From an uncultured Prevotellaceae bacterium (GTDB taxonomy: Bacteria; Bacteroidota; Bacteroidia; Bacteroidales; Bacteroidaceae), in assembly GCA_902769805.1 (NCBI GenBank), contig CACXQL010000001.1, positions 118,536 through 182,535 of the forward strand: a stretch of 64,000 nt of DNA, read 5' to 3'. Below the pieces are notes generated by a model, which saw only the letters and a list, made by a program, of their open reading frames with translations, was not told where the DNA came from and ran no database searches. The position numbers and the translations under genes were made by a program. Below are positions 18,499 through 27,465 of the stretch, in pieces. Every line of letters starts with the position of its first letter. Position 1 is the stretch's first letter.

Positions 18499-20199
18499 TT
18501 AGTAGTTTACAACTTTTTTCCCATTAACGATTCTTATTCCTTTCGAATGTCCCTTTCCATTCACACGTCGTCCGCTTAGGTCGTAGACATTTGTGTTGGG
18601 CGAGGTGTGTTGGTGATTAGAAATTTCCTGAATGCCACTGGGTTGTTCATTTGAGAACTTCCAGGCATCTACGTAGAAGTCGGTGGCATCAGTAACGATT
18701 AAATAGAAATTAGTTTTTTCCCCTATTAATCTGTCAACAGGGACATCAAAAGTCTGCTCTTCCATCTCCGTCGAAGAGAACTCGATGGTGGCTACTTTTG
18801 TACGGTTGCTGGAACCATTGCGTAGTTCTATTGTTGCTGATCCCTTTGCACGAAGCGTGAATTTTGTGGCACCAGACTCTCCGTAGTTGATACCGCGAAC
18901 ATTAATCCATGAACCTGTCTTCATCTTCACCTGCATGTTCTCCGATGCATCGTTGCCCAGTGAGTTGATTTCGGTATTCTTCTTGATGCTGCTGAAGTCC
19001 TCGTAATCCACACCGCCACAACTTGCCATGGTCTCAGCCTGCTGCCATTCGTAGGGGTTCACCTTTTTGATTTGTGTGACACCCTCGTGGCTCAATGTGA
19101 CACGATTAATTGTTGCTGTTGATTCATTTACCGTTGCTTGGTTCACGCAGATAGAGCGGTAATCACCGGCATTGGCATCTACAGCACCTGCTTTCTTCAT
19201 GGCATCCAGCAGGACACTGCCGTGGTCGTGGTAGATGTGATAGTATTTACCCTGGAACTTCTGCAGGTGCGTATGGTTGTTGCCTTCCACCCCAGGACCG
19301 TAATAGCCTTTGAATTCCCATGAGTCAGGGGCTGTCGGATTGTCGCTGACCATATAGCACATGGTACCTATACCCGGCATGTTGACATTAATATTATGCT
19401 CACTTTTGTAAGTGTTCCACTCACCTGCATCGCGATCCCAATGAGAACAATAAGTAAATACGTACTTTCCACCGATGACGTTCAGCTCGTTCGCTTCGAA
19501 ATGATAAGGTGCTGGAATTTTGACAGCCTTGCCATCGACCTCGGTCATGGAGGGTTTTAGTTTAATAATACTGACATTATTAGGTTGAAGTTTGGTACCT
19601 TGTGCGTTTGGAGAATAACCACCAACGGCAATCCATCCTATACCGTTCTCATCAATCAGTGCACCTGGATCAAACAGAGCGGTACAGGGATCCACACCAG
19701 GCATACCGTGATTAACCAAAGCCTGATTTCTTGGTGATTTGAATGGTCCAACAGGAGAGACGGTGCTTTTGATGACCCCTACATTACTACCACCGTTTGC
19801 AAAATAGATAAAAAACTCGTCTTCACCAGTTTCGGCATTGGTACGCCATACCGCTGAAGGCGCCCACGAATTACCACACCATGAGCAGATTTTCTTCACA
19901 TCGATGGTGCCATGAAAAGTCCAGTTCACCATATCGTCTGTCGAGAATACAACAAGGGATTTTATTTTGTTATAGGAATTAGTACCTGTTTTACCATTTG
20001 CTACAAATTCCTGGCTATCATTAGTACCATATACATACAGCCGTCCGTTGTACTCCAGTGCCGTAGGGTCGGCACAGAAGATGTTGGCACTGATGGGGTT
20101 GTTGTTGCCTGCCCCTTTGTAGTCGGCAGCCATTGTTTGCGCATTGGCGAGCATGGATACTGCCATCATGGTGGCAGTTAGGAATAGTTTCTTGTACAT
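18499..20199 (-). CDS. GH43 beta-xylosidase/alpha-arabinofuranosidase with CBM6 and Por-like tail
   Basis: 566 residues from the ATG at 20199. A longer frame from a TTG at 20232 is rejected because that codon lies in the promoter. Signal peptide to about residue 21 (SMLANAQ). The five-bladed propeller domain (about 25-370) shows the GH43 acids: Asp in FCADPTALEYNGRLYVYG, Asp in FDPGALIDENG, and Glu in HFEANELNVIGGKY. A CBM6-type beta-sandwich follows (about 380-520), opening with YEWQQAETMASCGGV, the usual start of CBM6. The C-terminus (VYDLSGRRVNG ... KGIRIVNGKKVV) is a short Por-like sorting tail. Probably cuts arabinose or xylose decorations or oligosaccharides at the surface. Own promoter, after the terminator of the xus-type operon. 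Confidence 0.87.
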   Translation of the reverse strand: MYKKLFLTATMMAVSMLANAQTMAADYKGAGNNNPISANIFCADPTALEYNGRLYVYGTNDSQEFVANGKTGTNSYNKIKSLVVFSTDDMVNWTFHGTIDVKKICSWCGNSWAPSAVWRTNAETGEDEFFIYFANGGSNVGVIKSTVSPVGPFKSPRNQALVNHGMPGVDPCTALFDPGALIDENGIGWIAVGGYSPNAQGTKLQPNNVSIIKLKPSMTEVDGKAVKIPAPYHFEANELNVIGGKYVFTYCSHWDRDAGEWNTYKSEHNINVNMPGIGTMCYMVSDNPTAPDSWEFKGYYGPGVEGNNHTHLQKFQGKYYHIYHDHGSVLLDAMKKAGAVDANAGDYRSICVNQATVNESTATINRVTLSHEGVTQIKKVNPYEWQQAETMASCGGVDYEDFSSIKKNTEINSLGNDASENMQVKMKTGSWINVRGINYGESGATKFTLRAKGSATIELRNGSSNRTKVATIEFSSTEMEEQTFDVPVDRLIGEKTNFYLIVTDATDFYVDAWKFSNEQPSGIQEISNHQHTSPNTNVYDLSGRRVNGKGHSKGIRIVNGKKVVNY

Positions 20200-20229
20200 A
20201 TTTATAATTCGTTTTTTATTTTCAACGTG

Positions 20230-20237
20230 CAAAGATA
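20230..20237 (-). promoter_or_regulatory. Promoter -7 element (TATCTTTG) for GH43
   Basis: Reverse-strand TATCTTTG 31 bp upstream of the ATG at 20199. The TTG of the element is in frame with GH43 and creates a false longer start. Confidence 0.7.
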
Positions 20238-20300
20238 AATAAAGTACTCATATCTGCGACATCCTCTTGTTTCATATTCTTTTTCTAATGTATCAGACAC

Positions 20301-20334
20301 AAAAAGGGGCCTGCATCTTCACAGACACAGACCC
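20301..20334 (-). terminator. Terminator of the xus-type operon
   Basis: On the reverse strand GGGTCTG (20334-20328) pairs with CAGGCCC (20313-20307, one G-T pair), followed by a further C and TTTTT (20305-20301). It lies about 50 bp after the stop of the last operon gene. Confidence 0.7.
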
Positions 20335-20385
20335 TGACATGTAAAGTTCTAAAAAATTACCTTGTAGGTAAATTTCTCTATTTAA

Positions 20386-22656
20386 TTACTTGGCAATATA
20401 CTTGTTACCATTCTTGATAACAATGCCCTTGTAATCCTTAGATACACGCTGACCAGAGAGGTTATAGATAGCGGTAGAGTTCGTCTTGTTCTTGTTAACA
20501 GCACTCTTAATGCCAGTACCACCATCATACTGGTGAGTTTCACCTCCTGCACCTTCCTTCACAAAGAAGTTTGTTGTGCCTGTCTCCTTAATCAGATTCT
20601 CCATAGTCTTACCTTCTGCATTAATATCGCCTTTCACATACCATTTAACATTCTTGATGGTATAGGTGTTTGCCCCTTTGAGAACAGCCAGGTCAAATGC
20701 GATAGACTGGGCGTCTGTGATGGCTGTGCCACCCCAATCCGAAGCAGGAACAGTATAATCAACTGTGAGGTGCTTCTCTTCAGTTGTGAACTCAACATCA
20801 GGGATAGCATTCTTTCTATAGTCACCAGGTTGAGCGTGGGTTCCTGACGGGCAATTAAATGCATCAGTAGCAACATAGTCGAACTCGATAACTGTTTGCT
20901 CGTCTGGATTAAGAACGCGGTTAGCAACAAGGAAGAACTGGTTATCCCATGTCTGACCTTCATGGCCAGGACCACCAACTTCAGCACCAGCGGGATCGTC
21001 AGGATCTTCTCTTACAGTGATTGCGCCAGTATTGCCATCTTTGTTGTCCTTGAGGTCTTCACGCTCCAGACCCTCAATAACAATTTCAGTGGTGTTAGTA
21101 ACAATGTCTACAGGCTCCGCAGGTGCTTCACCTTCAAGTTGCATGAAGAGAATCTGACCTGTGCCTTCTTTTTCAGGATCAGGAGCAATAAAGATTTGCC
21201 ATACACCGGCAGCGAGTGGAATCTTATATGATGAACCAGGTGCATAGTCTTTCCAGTCGTCTGGATCATTGCCCATAATATTGGTGTTAGTAGGTTTAAT
21301 GGTAGCGCCCTTGAAATACTTATCATAGCCGCGAACAGTTGAGATCATGATTTCATTGACCCATGTATCCTCCTTGCCTTTGGTACCAACGGTAGCAACA
21401 TAAGCATCCTCATCGGCATCATAAACAAATTCAGTAGCAGTGTTGAAGTCATACTCTATACCAGACACTGTATTAGCAGATGCAACGAAGAAACCTTCCT
21501 CAATTTTCACCTCTTCGAATGAGATGTCGTCGAAATAGTAAACATTTGGTTCACGATTCTGATCGGTCAGGTTAAATGCGATTGACCACCCGTCTGCAGG
21601 CCATGTGACTGTTCCTTCGAAATTCTGCCATTCGGTAGTGAAATTAAGGCTACCGATTGCGCTACTATTTAGATATTTAGACGGATAAATCCTATGGATC
21701 TGACTTGGCACTGTAGCAGCAGCATCAGCCCTGTAACGGAACTTAACTTTTACGTCTACGCCATTTTTGAAGGCCTTTGGAGCCTGAATCCAGAACTGGT
21801 TAGACCATGCAATAGAAGCATCATCATTAATTTTGTCAATTTGAGTAACATGAGCAGCAAATACATGGTTACTTGCATCAGTAGGATCTACTTCGATGTC
21901 AGCGGGGAATGGACGAGAGCGATCGCTAGGTTCTCCGATCTCGTCAGGAACCTGGTCGTCAAAGTTACGTCCCATGGTCAAAGCCCATGCACAGATTTCT
22001 TTGGTACGATCTCCTCTCCAGTTTGCGTTAATGCCACCTTCCTCTTTAAGAGCCCAATCTGGCCATGCAGACTCTGCATCACCATTGACCAATTCTTTCA
22101 CAGGAATCCATTCTATCGGCTTTTCCTCCTTACCTTCGTGGGTAATCTTCAGATAGGCGATGTCCCAAGAACCAACATAGCTACCACACTGCATGAGGAT
22201 ATCACCATTGATATTACCATTAGCGTCAGGTGTGCATTTGTAATCAACTGTACCTTCTACCCATTGATCTGTAATAGGGAATTGACCATAAGGTGTCTGA
22301 CCAAAGCCAAGCATAGAAACATTCTCAGTATGGTCACCCTTAATCTTGAAGTGAAGTGTGTAAGTAACGTCTACCTCTGCAGAGACACCACCAATGGGGT
22401 GGAACTGGCAAAGCCAACCTACTTCATTACCATCATCGTCCTTGGTAACTTCTGTACTTTCGAAGTGGAGGCAGCCATTCTTAATTGAGAGACGCTCCTT
22501 TGCCTGAGCAGAAGCACCCCAACCGTAGAATGTAATAGTGCTAGCATCCCCATCAGGCATTTTAGAGAAGTCAACTTCAGCGTCAACAATCTCTTTGGCA
22601 TTTGCTCCCAAGAAACATGTCAAGAGAACAAAAAGAGTAAACAATTTTTTCATCAT
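20386..22656 (-). CDS. Secreted multi-domain carbohydrate-binding-type protein with Por-like tail
   Basis: 756 residues, with a signal peptide (LLTCFLGANAK). I do not recognise a catalytic site. The protein seems to be built of three or four beta-sandwich modules: residues ~22-170 (ending WDIAYLKITHEG), ~185-390 (ending NVYYFDDISFEEVKI), a variable middle block, and ~560-700 (ending TYTIKNVKWYVKGD). Such endings, with aromatic residues and a describing strand, are typical of CBM-like jelly rolls (CBM4/9/22 type). Strongly acidic (many DPDD and DDDGNE runs). The C-terminal tail IYNLSGQRVSKDYKGIVIKNG is a sorting-type tail. It is the last gene of the xus-type operon, 113 bp after the GH10-like gene, with a hairpin in the gap; likely a surface xylan-binding protein (inference). 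Confidence 0.65.
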   Translation of the reverse strand: MMKKLFTLFVLLTCFLGANAKEIVDAEVDFSKMPDGDASTITFYGWGASAQAKERLSIKNGCLHFESTEVTKDDDGNEVGWLCQFHPIGGVSAEVDVTYTLHFKIKGDHTENVSMLGFGQTPYGQFPITDQWVEGTVDYKCTPDANGNINGDILMQCGSYVGSWDIAYLKITHEGKEEKPIEWIPVKELVNGDAESAWPDWALKEEGGINANWRGDRTKEICAWALTMGRNFDDQVPDEIGEPSDRSRPFPADIEVDPTDASNHVFAAHVTQIDKINDDASIAWSNQFWIQAPKAFKNGVDVKVKFRYRADAAATVPSQIHRIYPSKYLNSSAIGSLNFTTEWQNFEGTVTWPADGWSIAFNLTDQNREPNVYYFDDISFEEVKIEEGFFVASANTVSGIEYDFNTATEFVYDADEDAYVATVGTKGKEDTWVNEIMISTVRGYDKYFKGATIKPTNTNIMGNDPDDWKDYAPGSSYKIPLAAGVWQIFIAPDPEKEGTGQILFMQLEGEAPAEPVDIVTNTTEIVIEGLEREDLKDNKDGNTGAITVREDPDDPAGAEVGGPGHEGQTWDNQFFLVANRVLNPDEQTVIEFDYVATDAFNCPSGTHAQPGDYRKNAIPDVEFTTEEKHLTVDYTVPASDWGGTAITDAQSIAFDLAVLKGANTYTIKNVKWYVKGDINAEGKTMENLIKETGTTNFFVKEGAGGETHQYDGGTGIKSAVNKNKTNSTAIYNLSGQRVSKDYKGIVIKNGNKYIAK

Positions 22657-22734
22657 AAAATAAATTTAGTTAATAATAAAAGATAAAATTAATAAAATAA
22701 AAATTATATAAGAGGAATAACTGCCAGGGAGATG

Positions 22735-22753
22735 AGGGGAAACCCTATCCCCT
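22735..22753 (-). promoter_or_regulatory. Intercistronic hairpin before the 756-residue protein
   Basis: AGGGGA (22735-22740) and TCCCCT (22748-22753) form a 6-bp stem with a 7-nt loop. Towards the downstream gene it is followed by a very AT-rich stretch of about 70 bp. No TAnnTTTG element is seen. It may be a partial terminator or an RNA processing/stability element that lowers or separates expression of the last gene. Confidence 0.45.
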
Positions 22754-22769
22754 GACAATTATGAGTTCG

Positions 22770-24428
22770 CTATTGTCCGCTGAGCGCATCGCAGAATGCC
22801 TTATAGGTAGCTGTGCGCACCCAATCCTTGGTAGTATTGTCGATAGCCCAGAGGCCGACAGGGTCGTTGGTATCAACCATGTTGCCCTTACAGATGCCTG
22901 CCTGCTTCTCATTGGGAATCTTACTCATGTACTGCTTGATAGCATAAGCATAGTAGTCAGCCAACTTCTGACGCTGGGCTTCCGTGATGTCTTTAGCTGG
23001 CACTGCTGTGCCTTCAGCATTTTTATAGGTAATGTCGAAGTTAGAAAGACGAATCAGTTTGCCTGAAGAAGCAAGGTTGTCTAACAGTTTTTCAAACGTT
23101 GCCTGGTTAGCTTTCTGCGTTGCAGCATCCTCACTATAACTGAGATTCACCTTGGCATTGATTCCATCGATCTTGGCACCTTTTGCATCCCAGATGCCAA
23201 TCCAGTACTTGAGACTTTCCCATTTCTTGTTGTCCTCAAGACCGTTTTCACTGATGAAGAACTTCAACTCATTCACATCGCCTTCATTCTCTTTGAAAGC
23301 TTTGCGAGCCTCATTTGCAACTACAGGAGCATAGTTCTCGCTGCCCAGCACGTCCTGCCAGTAAATCTTCTCGGTAGAGTGCTTGATGTCGAACACACCT
23401 TTATCCGGAAGTACTGCCTTTATGTCAATGGGCTCGTCAATGAGGTCGAAAGAGGTAATACGGCTTTTGTTAATATTCATCAGACCCTCGCACCACGTCC
23501 TGACGGCATAGTGGATGGTGTCACTGAGCTCCTTGGGAGTCTGTGGGCGGTGATTGTCCGGATAGTAACCGACCGACACATTTTTGATATTGATGGTAAT
23601 ACCTCGGGCAGTCTCAATTTGTAAATAACCATTGGATTCGTCGGGAGAGCTTTGAGCCTCCACTACAATCTTGGTCCATTTACCCTGCTTAAGCGGCCAC
23701 TTTCCACTTGTACCACTTCCAGGAACAGCGTTTCCTGAGAAATTGACATCAAAAGTAATGTCCTTATCGGCCTTGGCATAAAATGTTGTGGTGTATTTAG
23801 CCAAAGGAGCCACTTCAAAATCTTCAATGATGCGGACACTGGATTGAGCAGAAATCCTAAGCACGTTCTGATCATCATATTTGACGATTTCAGCTTTACC
23901 TTTTACAATAGTACCGTCATAAGGACCTACAGACTTCTTGTTGAAGTCTACGGACTTACCTTCAACGTATTCCACTGGAATTTCAATAGGAGCGGTCAGT
24001 GTGTTCAACCAATCGTCTGGCTGGTTGTCATTGGCAAAGATTGGACTGCCATATACGCTGACATCTATCTCTTGAACATGATCGAGCAGGTCGGACATGT
24101 CCAGGAAGTTCATCACACCTTTAGCGTTGATGATAGAGCCAGACATCAGGGTGGTTCCGAAAGCAACATCGTCGAAGTTGGTCACGGCTGCAGCATGTGC
24201 CAGTTCCTGCTTGTTAAAGTCTGAAACCTTCAGCGTAGTGCCAAGCGACATATTAGGATAGGTATTCCTGTCGATGTAAGACTTGACAGGGTTCATGTCC
24301 TTGTAAGGCACTATGACACTCGGATCAGGATCAGCCTTGAAATTATATGTCTCATTGTAGTCGGCACAGGAAACAGCAAATGCCCCTGTAACCAACAGAA
24401 GAGATAAGTTTCTAGTCATCTTATTCAT
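22770..24428 (-). CDS. GH10-fold lipoprotein lacking the catalytic nucleophile (probable xylan-binding protein)
   Basis: 552 residues, lipoprotein signal with Cys21 (FAVSC). The position after SusC/D/C/D/E matches xyn10 in the Prevotella bryantii xus cluster. The barrel is recognisable: the acid/base segment appears as SFDLIDEPID (Glu332 kept, Asn before it changed to Asp), and an inserted CBM-like module (about 155-285) sits before it, as in Bacteroidota GH10 xylanases. However the nucleophile motif TELD appears as LSNFD, putting Asn463 where Glu should be; the HTLxWHSQ motif is replaced by SPIFANDNQ; and the strand GIGxQxH reads GINAKVN. I infer a non-hydrolytic surface glycan-binding protein. 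It could still be annotated as an endo-xylanase by homology; that label should be doubted. Confidence 0.72.
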   Translation of the reverse strand: MNKMTRNLSLLLVTGAFAVSCADYNETYNFKADPDPSVIVPYKDMNPVKSYIDRNTYPNMSLGTTLKVSDFNKQELAHAAAVTNFDDVAFGTTLMSGSIINAKGVMNFLDMSDLLDHVQEIDVSVYGSPIFANDNQPDDWLNTLTAPIEIPVEYVEGKSVDFNKKSVGPYDGTIVKGKAEIVKYDDQNVLRISAQSSVRIIEDFEVAPLAKYTTTFYAKADKDITFDVNFSGNAVPGSGTSGKWPLKQGKWTKIVVEAQSSPDESNGYLQIETARGITINIKNVSVGYYPDNHRPQTPKELSDTIHYAVRTWCEGLMNINKSRITSFDLIDEPIDIKAVLPDKGVFDIKHSTEKIYWQDVLGSENYAPVVANEARKAFKENEGDVNELKFFISENGLEDNKKWESLKYWIGIWDAKGAKIDGINAKVNLSYSEDAATQKANQATFEKLLDNLASSGKLIRLSNFDITYKNAEGTAVPAKDITEAQRQKLADYYAYAIKQYMSKIPNEKQAGICKGNMVDTNDPVGLWAIDNTTKDWVRTATYKAFCDALSGQ

Positions 24429-24440
24429 ATTCTTAGCCTC

Positions 24441-25571
24441 CTATAATTGTTTTTTGTATATGTTTGAGAAGAAGACTTTCTGGTTTGATTCACGAGTCTG
24501 AACAACAAGAGTATCAGCTGTAGACACCTGGATGTTCTTGTCCTCGAAGTTCACATCGTAAGCCAGACGGAGAATGTCACGCTGAACAGGTTGTCCGTTC
24601 ATGGATCCCCACTGGTAGTCCTTGTATTCTGCCTTCTCTGTTCCCTTAGTGATGAATTCGCCGGAGCCGGTAGCTGTGACGTTCTCATCGTCGGTGGAGA
24701 TAGTGCATGTGTTACCACTGAACGTGAGGATGAGGTTACAGCTGATGGAAGCACCTGAAGTCTTGAAAGATACAGGGAAGATGGCCTGTGTCATATTCCT
24801 AGTGGTAATGCCACACACTTCATCGTATTGGTTCACTGGGTTCTCCGTGTAATGTTCAAGGTCTGTATTAACCAGCGAGGAGTCCTTACGGATTACTTCC
24901 GTGATAGTACCATTTTCCGTCACTTTGTCAACACCACGACGGATATACTTTGCCTGCCAGGGGTTCATATACTTTACACAGTAAAGCACATAGTCCTTGG
25001 CGAGAACATCCCAGTCCTCAGTATTGGTGCGGGAAGGTTTGAGACCTTCACGTGGCGTACCAGTGAGGATATGGTCGATACCTGTAACATTCGTCATTAA
25101 AAGTGGAATGACATAAGTGTTCTTGACGGCTTCTGGATCATTGAAGAACTTATCCGTGAACTGTACTTCCACATAGCCACGTTGATCACCATTATAAGGA
25201 ATGTTGTTAGATAACAGCTTATAATATGATGACGGCATTGGACGCACAGGCTCTGTTGCGCTTCCGTTTTCATCCACAAAGTAGAGGTTGTCGCAGAGTG
25301 ACTCGTCAACAACAATATCTACGTTTGCGTTACGCCCACCATAGGCTCCGCCCATGGTTGCCCATATCCGACACTTGTGCTCGTTGTCGAGCGTGTTATC
25401 GTAGATATCGTTACCGAGTATGAGTGTACGTACCGGGTTCTGATAGGCGAAGTAGGCTGTCGTACCTCCTTCATAGTCTGGGAACTCTTTATCTGCATTA
25501 TAGCACGATGCGTATGTGAGAGAGAGTGCTCCCAAAGCTACACCATATATATATGTCTTAAGTTTCATCAT
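24441..25571 (-). CDS. SusE-position surface lipoprotein, DUF1735/BT_3987-like (XusE position)
   Basis: 376 residues with a lipoprotein signal, Cys23 in TYASC. The N-terminal domain (about 40-175) contains RTLILGNDIYDNTLDNEHKCRI and VIPLLMTNVTG, the pattern of the DUF1735 (BT_3987-type) adhesin domain found in surface glycan-binding proteins. The C-terminal half (about 190-370) is a beta-rich domain ending in DILRLAYDVNFED. No enzyme motif. In the order SusC-SusD-SusC-SusD-this gene-GH10 it holds the place called XusE in P. bryantii, a hypothetical protein induced on xylan. Gaps to neighbours are 12 and 35 bp, so it is co-transcribed. Likely binds xylan at the cell surface. Confidence 0.75.
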   Translation of the reverse strand: MMKLKTYIYGVALGALSLTYASCYNADKEFPDYEGGTTAYFAYQNPVRTLILGNDIYDNTLDNEHKCRIWATMGGAYGGRNANVDIVVDESLCDNLYFVDENGSATEPVRPMPSSYYKLLSNNIPYNGDQRGYVEVQFTDKFFNDPEAVKNTYVIPLLMTNVTGIDHILTGTPREGLKPSRTNTEDWDVLAKDYVLYCVKYMNPWQAKYIRRGVDKVTENGTITEVIRKDSSLVNTDLEHYTENPVNQYDEVCGITTRNMTQAIFPVSFKTSGASISCNLILTFSGNTCTISTDDENVTATGSGEFITKGTEKAEYKDYQWGSMNGQPVQRDILRLAYDVNFEDKNIQVSTADTLVVQTRESNQKVFFSNIYKKQL

Positions 25572-25606
25572 TGTAATTAACTATTAAACATTACCATCTA
25601 CAATTA

Positions 25607-27451
25607 TTATTTCCAACCCTTATTTTGCTTGAGGTTGCTCCATCTGAGTATTTCGCTCTTCGGAATGGGTCCGTACCACTGATAAGAACTATCGAATTTA
25701 CGTTCCTCCACATCAAAGATTTTATAGGTGAGTTCGCCCGTTTCTTCATTGCGCTTAATATCCATACCCTTTACTGATTCATTCAGCGGAAGCATCCAGC
25801 GACGGAGATCCCAGAAGCGCTTATTCTCAAAACACAACTCGATACGTCGCTCATTACGAATCAAGTCTCTCATCTTTGCTTTGTCTTTTGCACATTCTTC
25901 GAGATATACATCTCCTTCTGGAAGCGGTAGCCCATACTCGCTGGTTGCGAGTCCAGCACGCTCACGGATAGCCTTAATCACATCGTAAGCTGTAAAACCT
26001 ACGCCAGCGCCATCCGTTTTCGGTCCCCAAGCATCGTTTGCTGCCTCAGCATAAGCCAGGAAGATTTCCGTATAACGGATGCGTGGATAGATGTGTTGCT
26101 GTTCAATAAGAGAGCTTGACAACGGGCTGACATCGTTACGGAGGAGCTTCTTCAAATAGTAGCCAGTACGTGTAGACGTAGCGATGCTGTTGATGTTGTC
26201 ATCTGTCTCGTTATCGTCGTTGGGATAGTTACCAGTGATGATGGCAGGCTTTCCCGTCTTAAATATGGCACCGTTATAGATAATGTTGTCAGCAAGACGC
26301 GGATCACGGTTTGCATACGGATTTTTTGCATCGTAGCCAGAGTTCTTATCGCTGATGGGACGACCATTACGCATCGGGAAAGCGTCAACAAGATTCTGTG
26401 AGGGATTAACACGACCGCTGCCATAGAGTGTTGGCGGGAAGTTTTCTCTTTCCTGATCAGCATTCTTATGACGGTCTTCACGCCAAAGGATCTCTGGATT
26501 TGCTACCGTTTCGATAAATGGTTTATAAGCGGAACTATACCAGTCTTTGTTACCCGTCTTGTCAAAGCCTTCCAATCCACCAATGCGCTTGAGTACATCA
26601 GCGCAAAGTTTAGCTGCCTCCTCAGAAGTCACACCGCTCTGCTTGCGGAAAGCAGGACTTGCAGCGAGCAAGGCAATCTGTGCTTTTGTAGCCTCGGCCA
26701 CCTTACCAGATAAGAGACCAGAAGCCTTAGCGCCGAACACGAGGTTGTAACTGGTCAAGAAAGCGCCAATTTCCTTATACTTTGCAGGAATCTCTGCATC
26801 GGTGGAAATGTTTTCATAATCAGGAGGAAGCAATGCGATAGCACTGTCACAGTCTGCAAAACACTGCTTCACGCAGTCTGCAAATGTAGCACGTGGCTGG
26901 TTGAAATCGGAACTACCGTCTTCAGCTATCGTCAGCAACGGAACACCGTAGAGTTGATCATCGTTTGCATAACCACCATGAGCCTGAAGCAGATAATAGT
27001 AGAAGATTGCGCGAAGACCGAAGGCTTCACCTTTCAGACGGTCAATGAACATCTTTTGCTTGGATATAGCACTGGGAGCCCATTTTACCTTCTCTACCTT
27101 TGAGAGGAATAGATTGATATACTGGATACCATCCTTACAATTGTCCCATTGAGACATCGGGTTATTGTCTGATTGCCATGCGCCCTCTGCCATGAGCTTA
27201 TAATTGCTGTTTTGGTTGTTGGTAACAGCATCATCCGTGGCAATATCCGTTTGGGTAGTCGTAAGATAGGGAAGACGACCATAGCCGTATATCAGCAGGC
27301 CCTCTGCATACTTCGACTCCTCGTACATGGCATCCTCTTGTCGGTTGTTCTCATCTGCCGGCTCAAACATATCTTGGCATGAGCAGAAGGCGAGGAAGCC
27401 AATCAATAATAATAAAATATTTCTTGTTTTCATTTTCATTTCACTTTTCAT
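25607..27451 (-). CDS. SusD/RagB-like glycan-binding lipoprotein (second pair, XusD position)
   Basis: 614 residues, lipoprotein signal ending at a Cys near 25 (AFCSCQDMF). The SusD fold is shown by early helical TPR-like sections (GEAFGLRAIFYYYLLQAHGG, with a typical ALRA-FYY-L block), central VNPSQNLVDAFPMRNG, IYPRIRYTEIFLAYAEAAN (the family RYAEI/LxxAEA block), and near the C-terminus IRNERRIELCFENKRFWDLRRW, the most conserved SusD motif. Other ATG codons at 27439 and 27433 are possible starts and would give a better signal peptide. Pairs with the SusC-like gene 14 bp upstream; together they import xylo-oligosaccharides. Confidence 0.93.
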   Translation of the reverse strand: MKSEMKMKTRNILLLLIGFLAFCSCQDMFEPADENNRQEDAMYEESKYAEGLLIYGYGRLPYLTTTQTDIATDDAVTNNQNSNYKLMAEGAWQSDNNPMSQWDNCKDGIQYINLFLSKVEKVKWAPSAISKQKMFIDRLKGEAFGLRAIFYYYLLQAHGGYANDDQLYGVPLLTIAEDGSSDFNQPRATFADCVKQCFADCDSAIALLPPDYENISTDAEIPAKYKEIGAFLTSYNLVFGAKASGLLSGKVAEATKAQIALLAASPAFRKQSGVTSEEAAKLCADVLKRIGGLEGFDKTGNKDWYSSAYKPFIETVANPEILWREDRHKNADQERENFPPTLYGSGRVNPSQNLVDAFPMRNGRPISDKNSGYDAKNPYANRDPRLADNIIYNGAIFKTGKPAIITGNYPNDDNETDDNINSIATSTRTGYYLKKLLRNDVSPLSSSLIEQQHIYPRIRYTEIFLAYAEAANDAWGPKTDGAGVGFTAYDVIKAIRERAGLATSEYGLPLPEGDVYLEECAKDKAKMRDLIRNERRIELCFENKRFWDLRRWMLPLNESVKGMDIKRNEETGELTYKIFDVEERKFDSSYQWYGPIPKSEILRWSNLKQNKGWK

Positions 27452-27465
27452 ATTTCATTTTCTCA

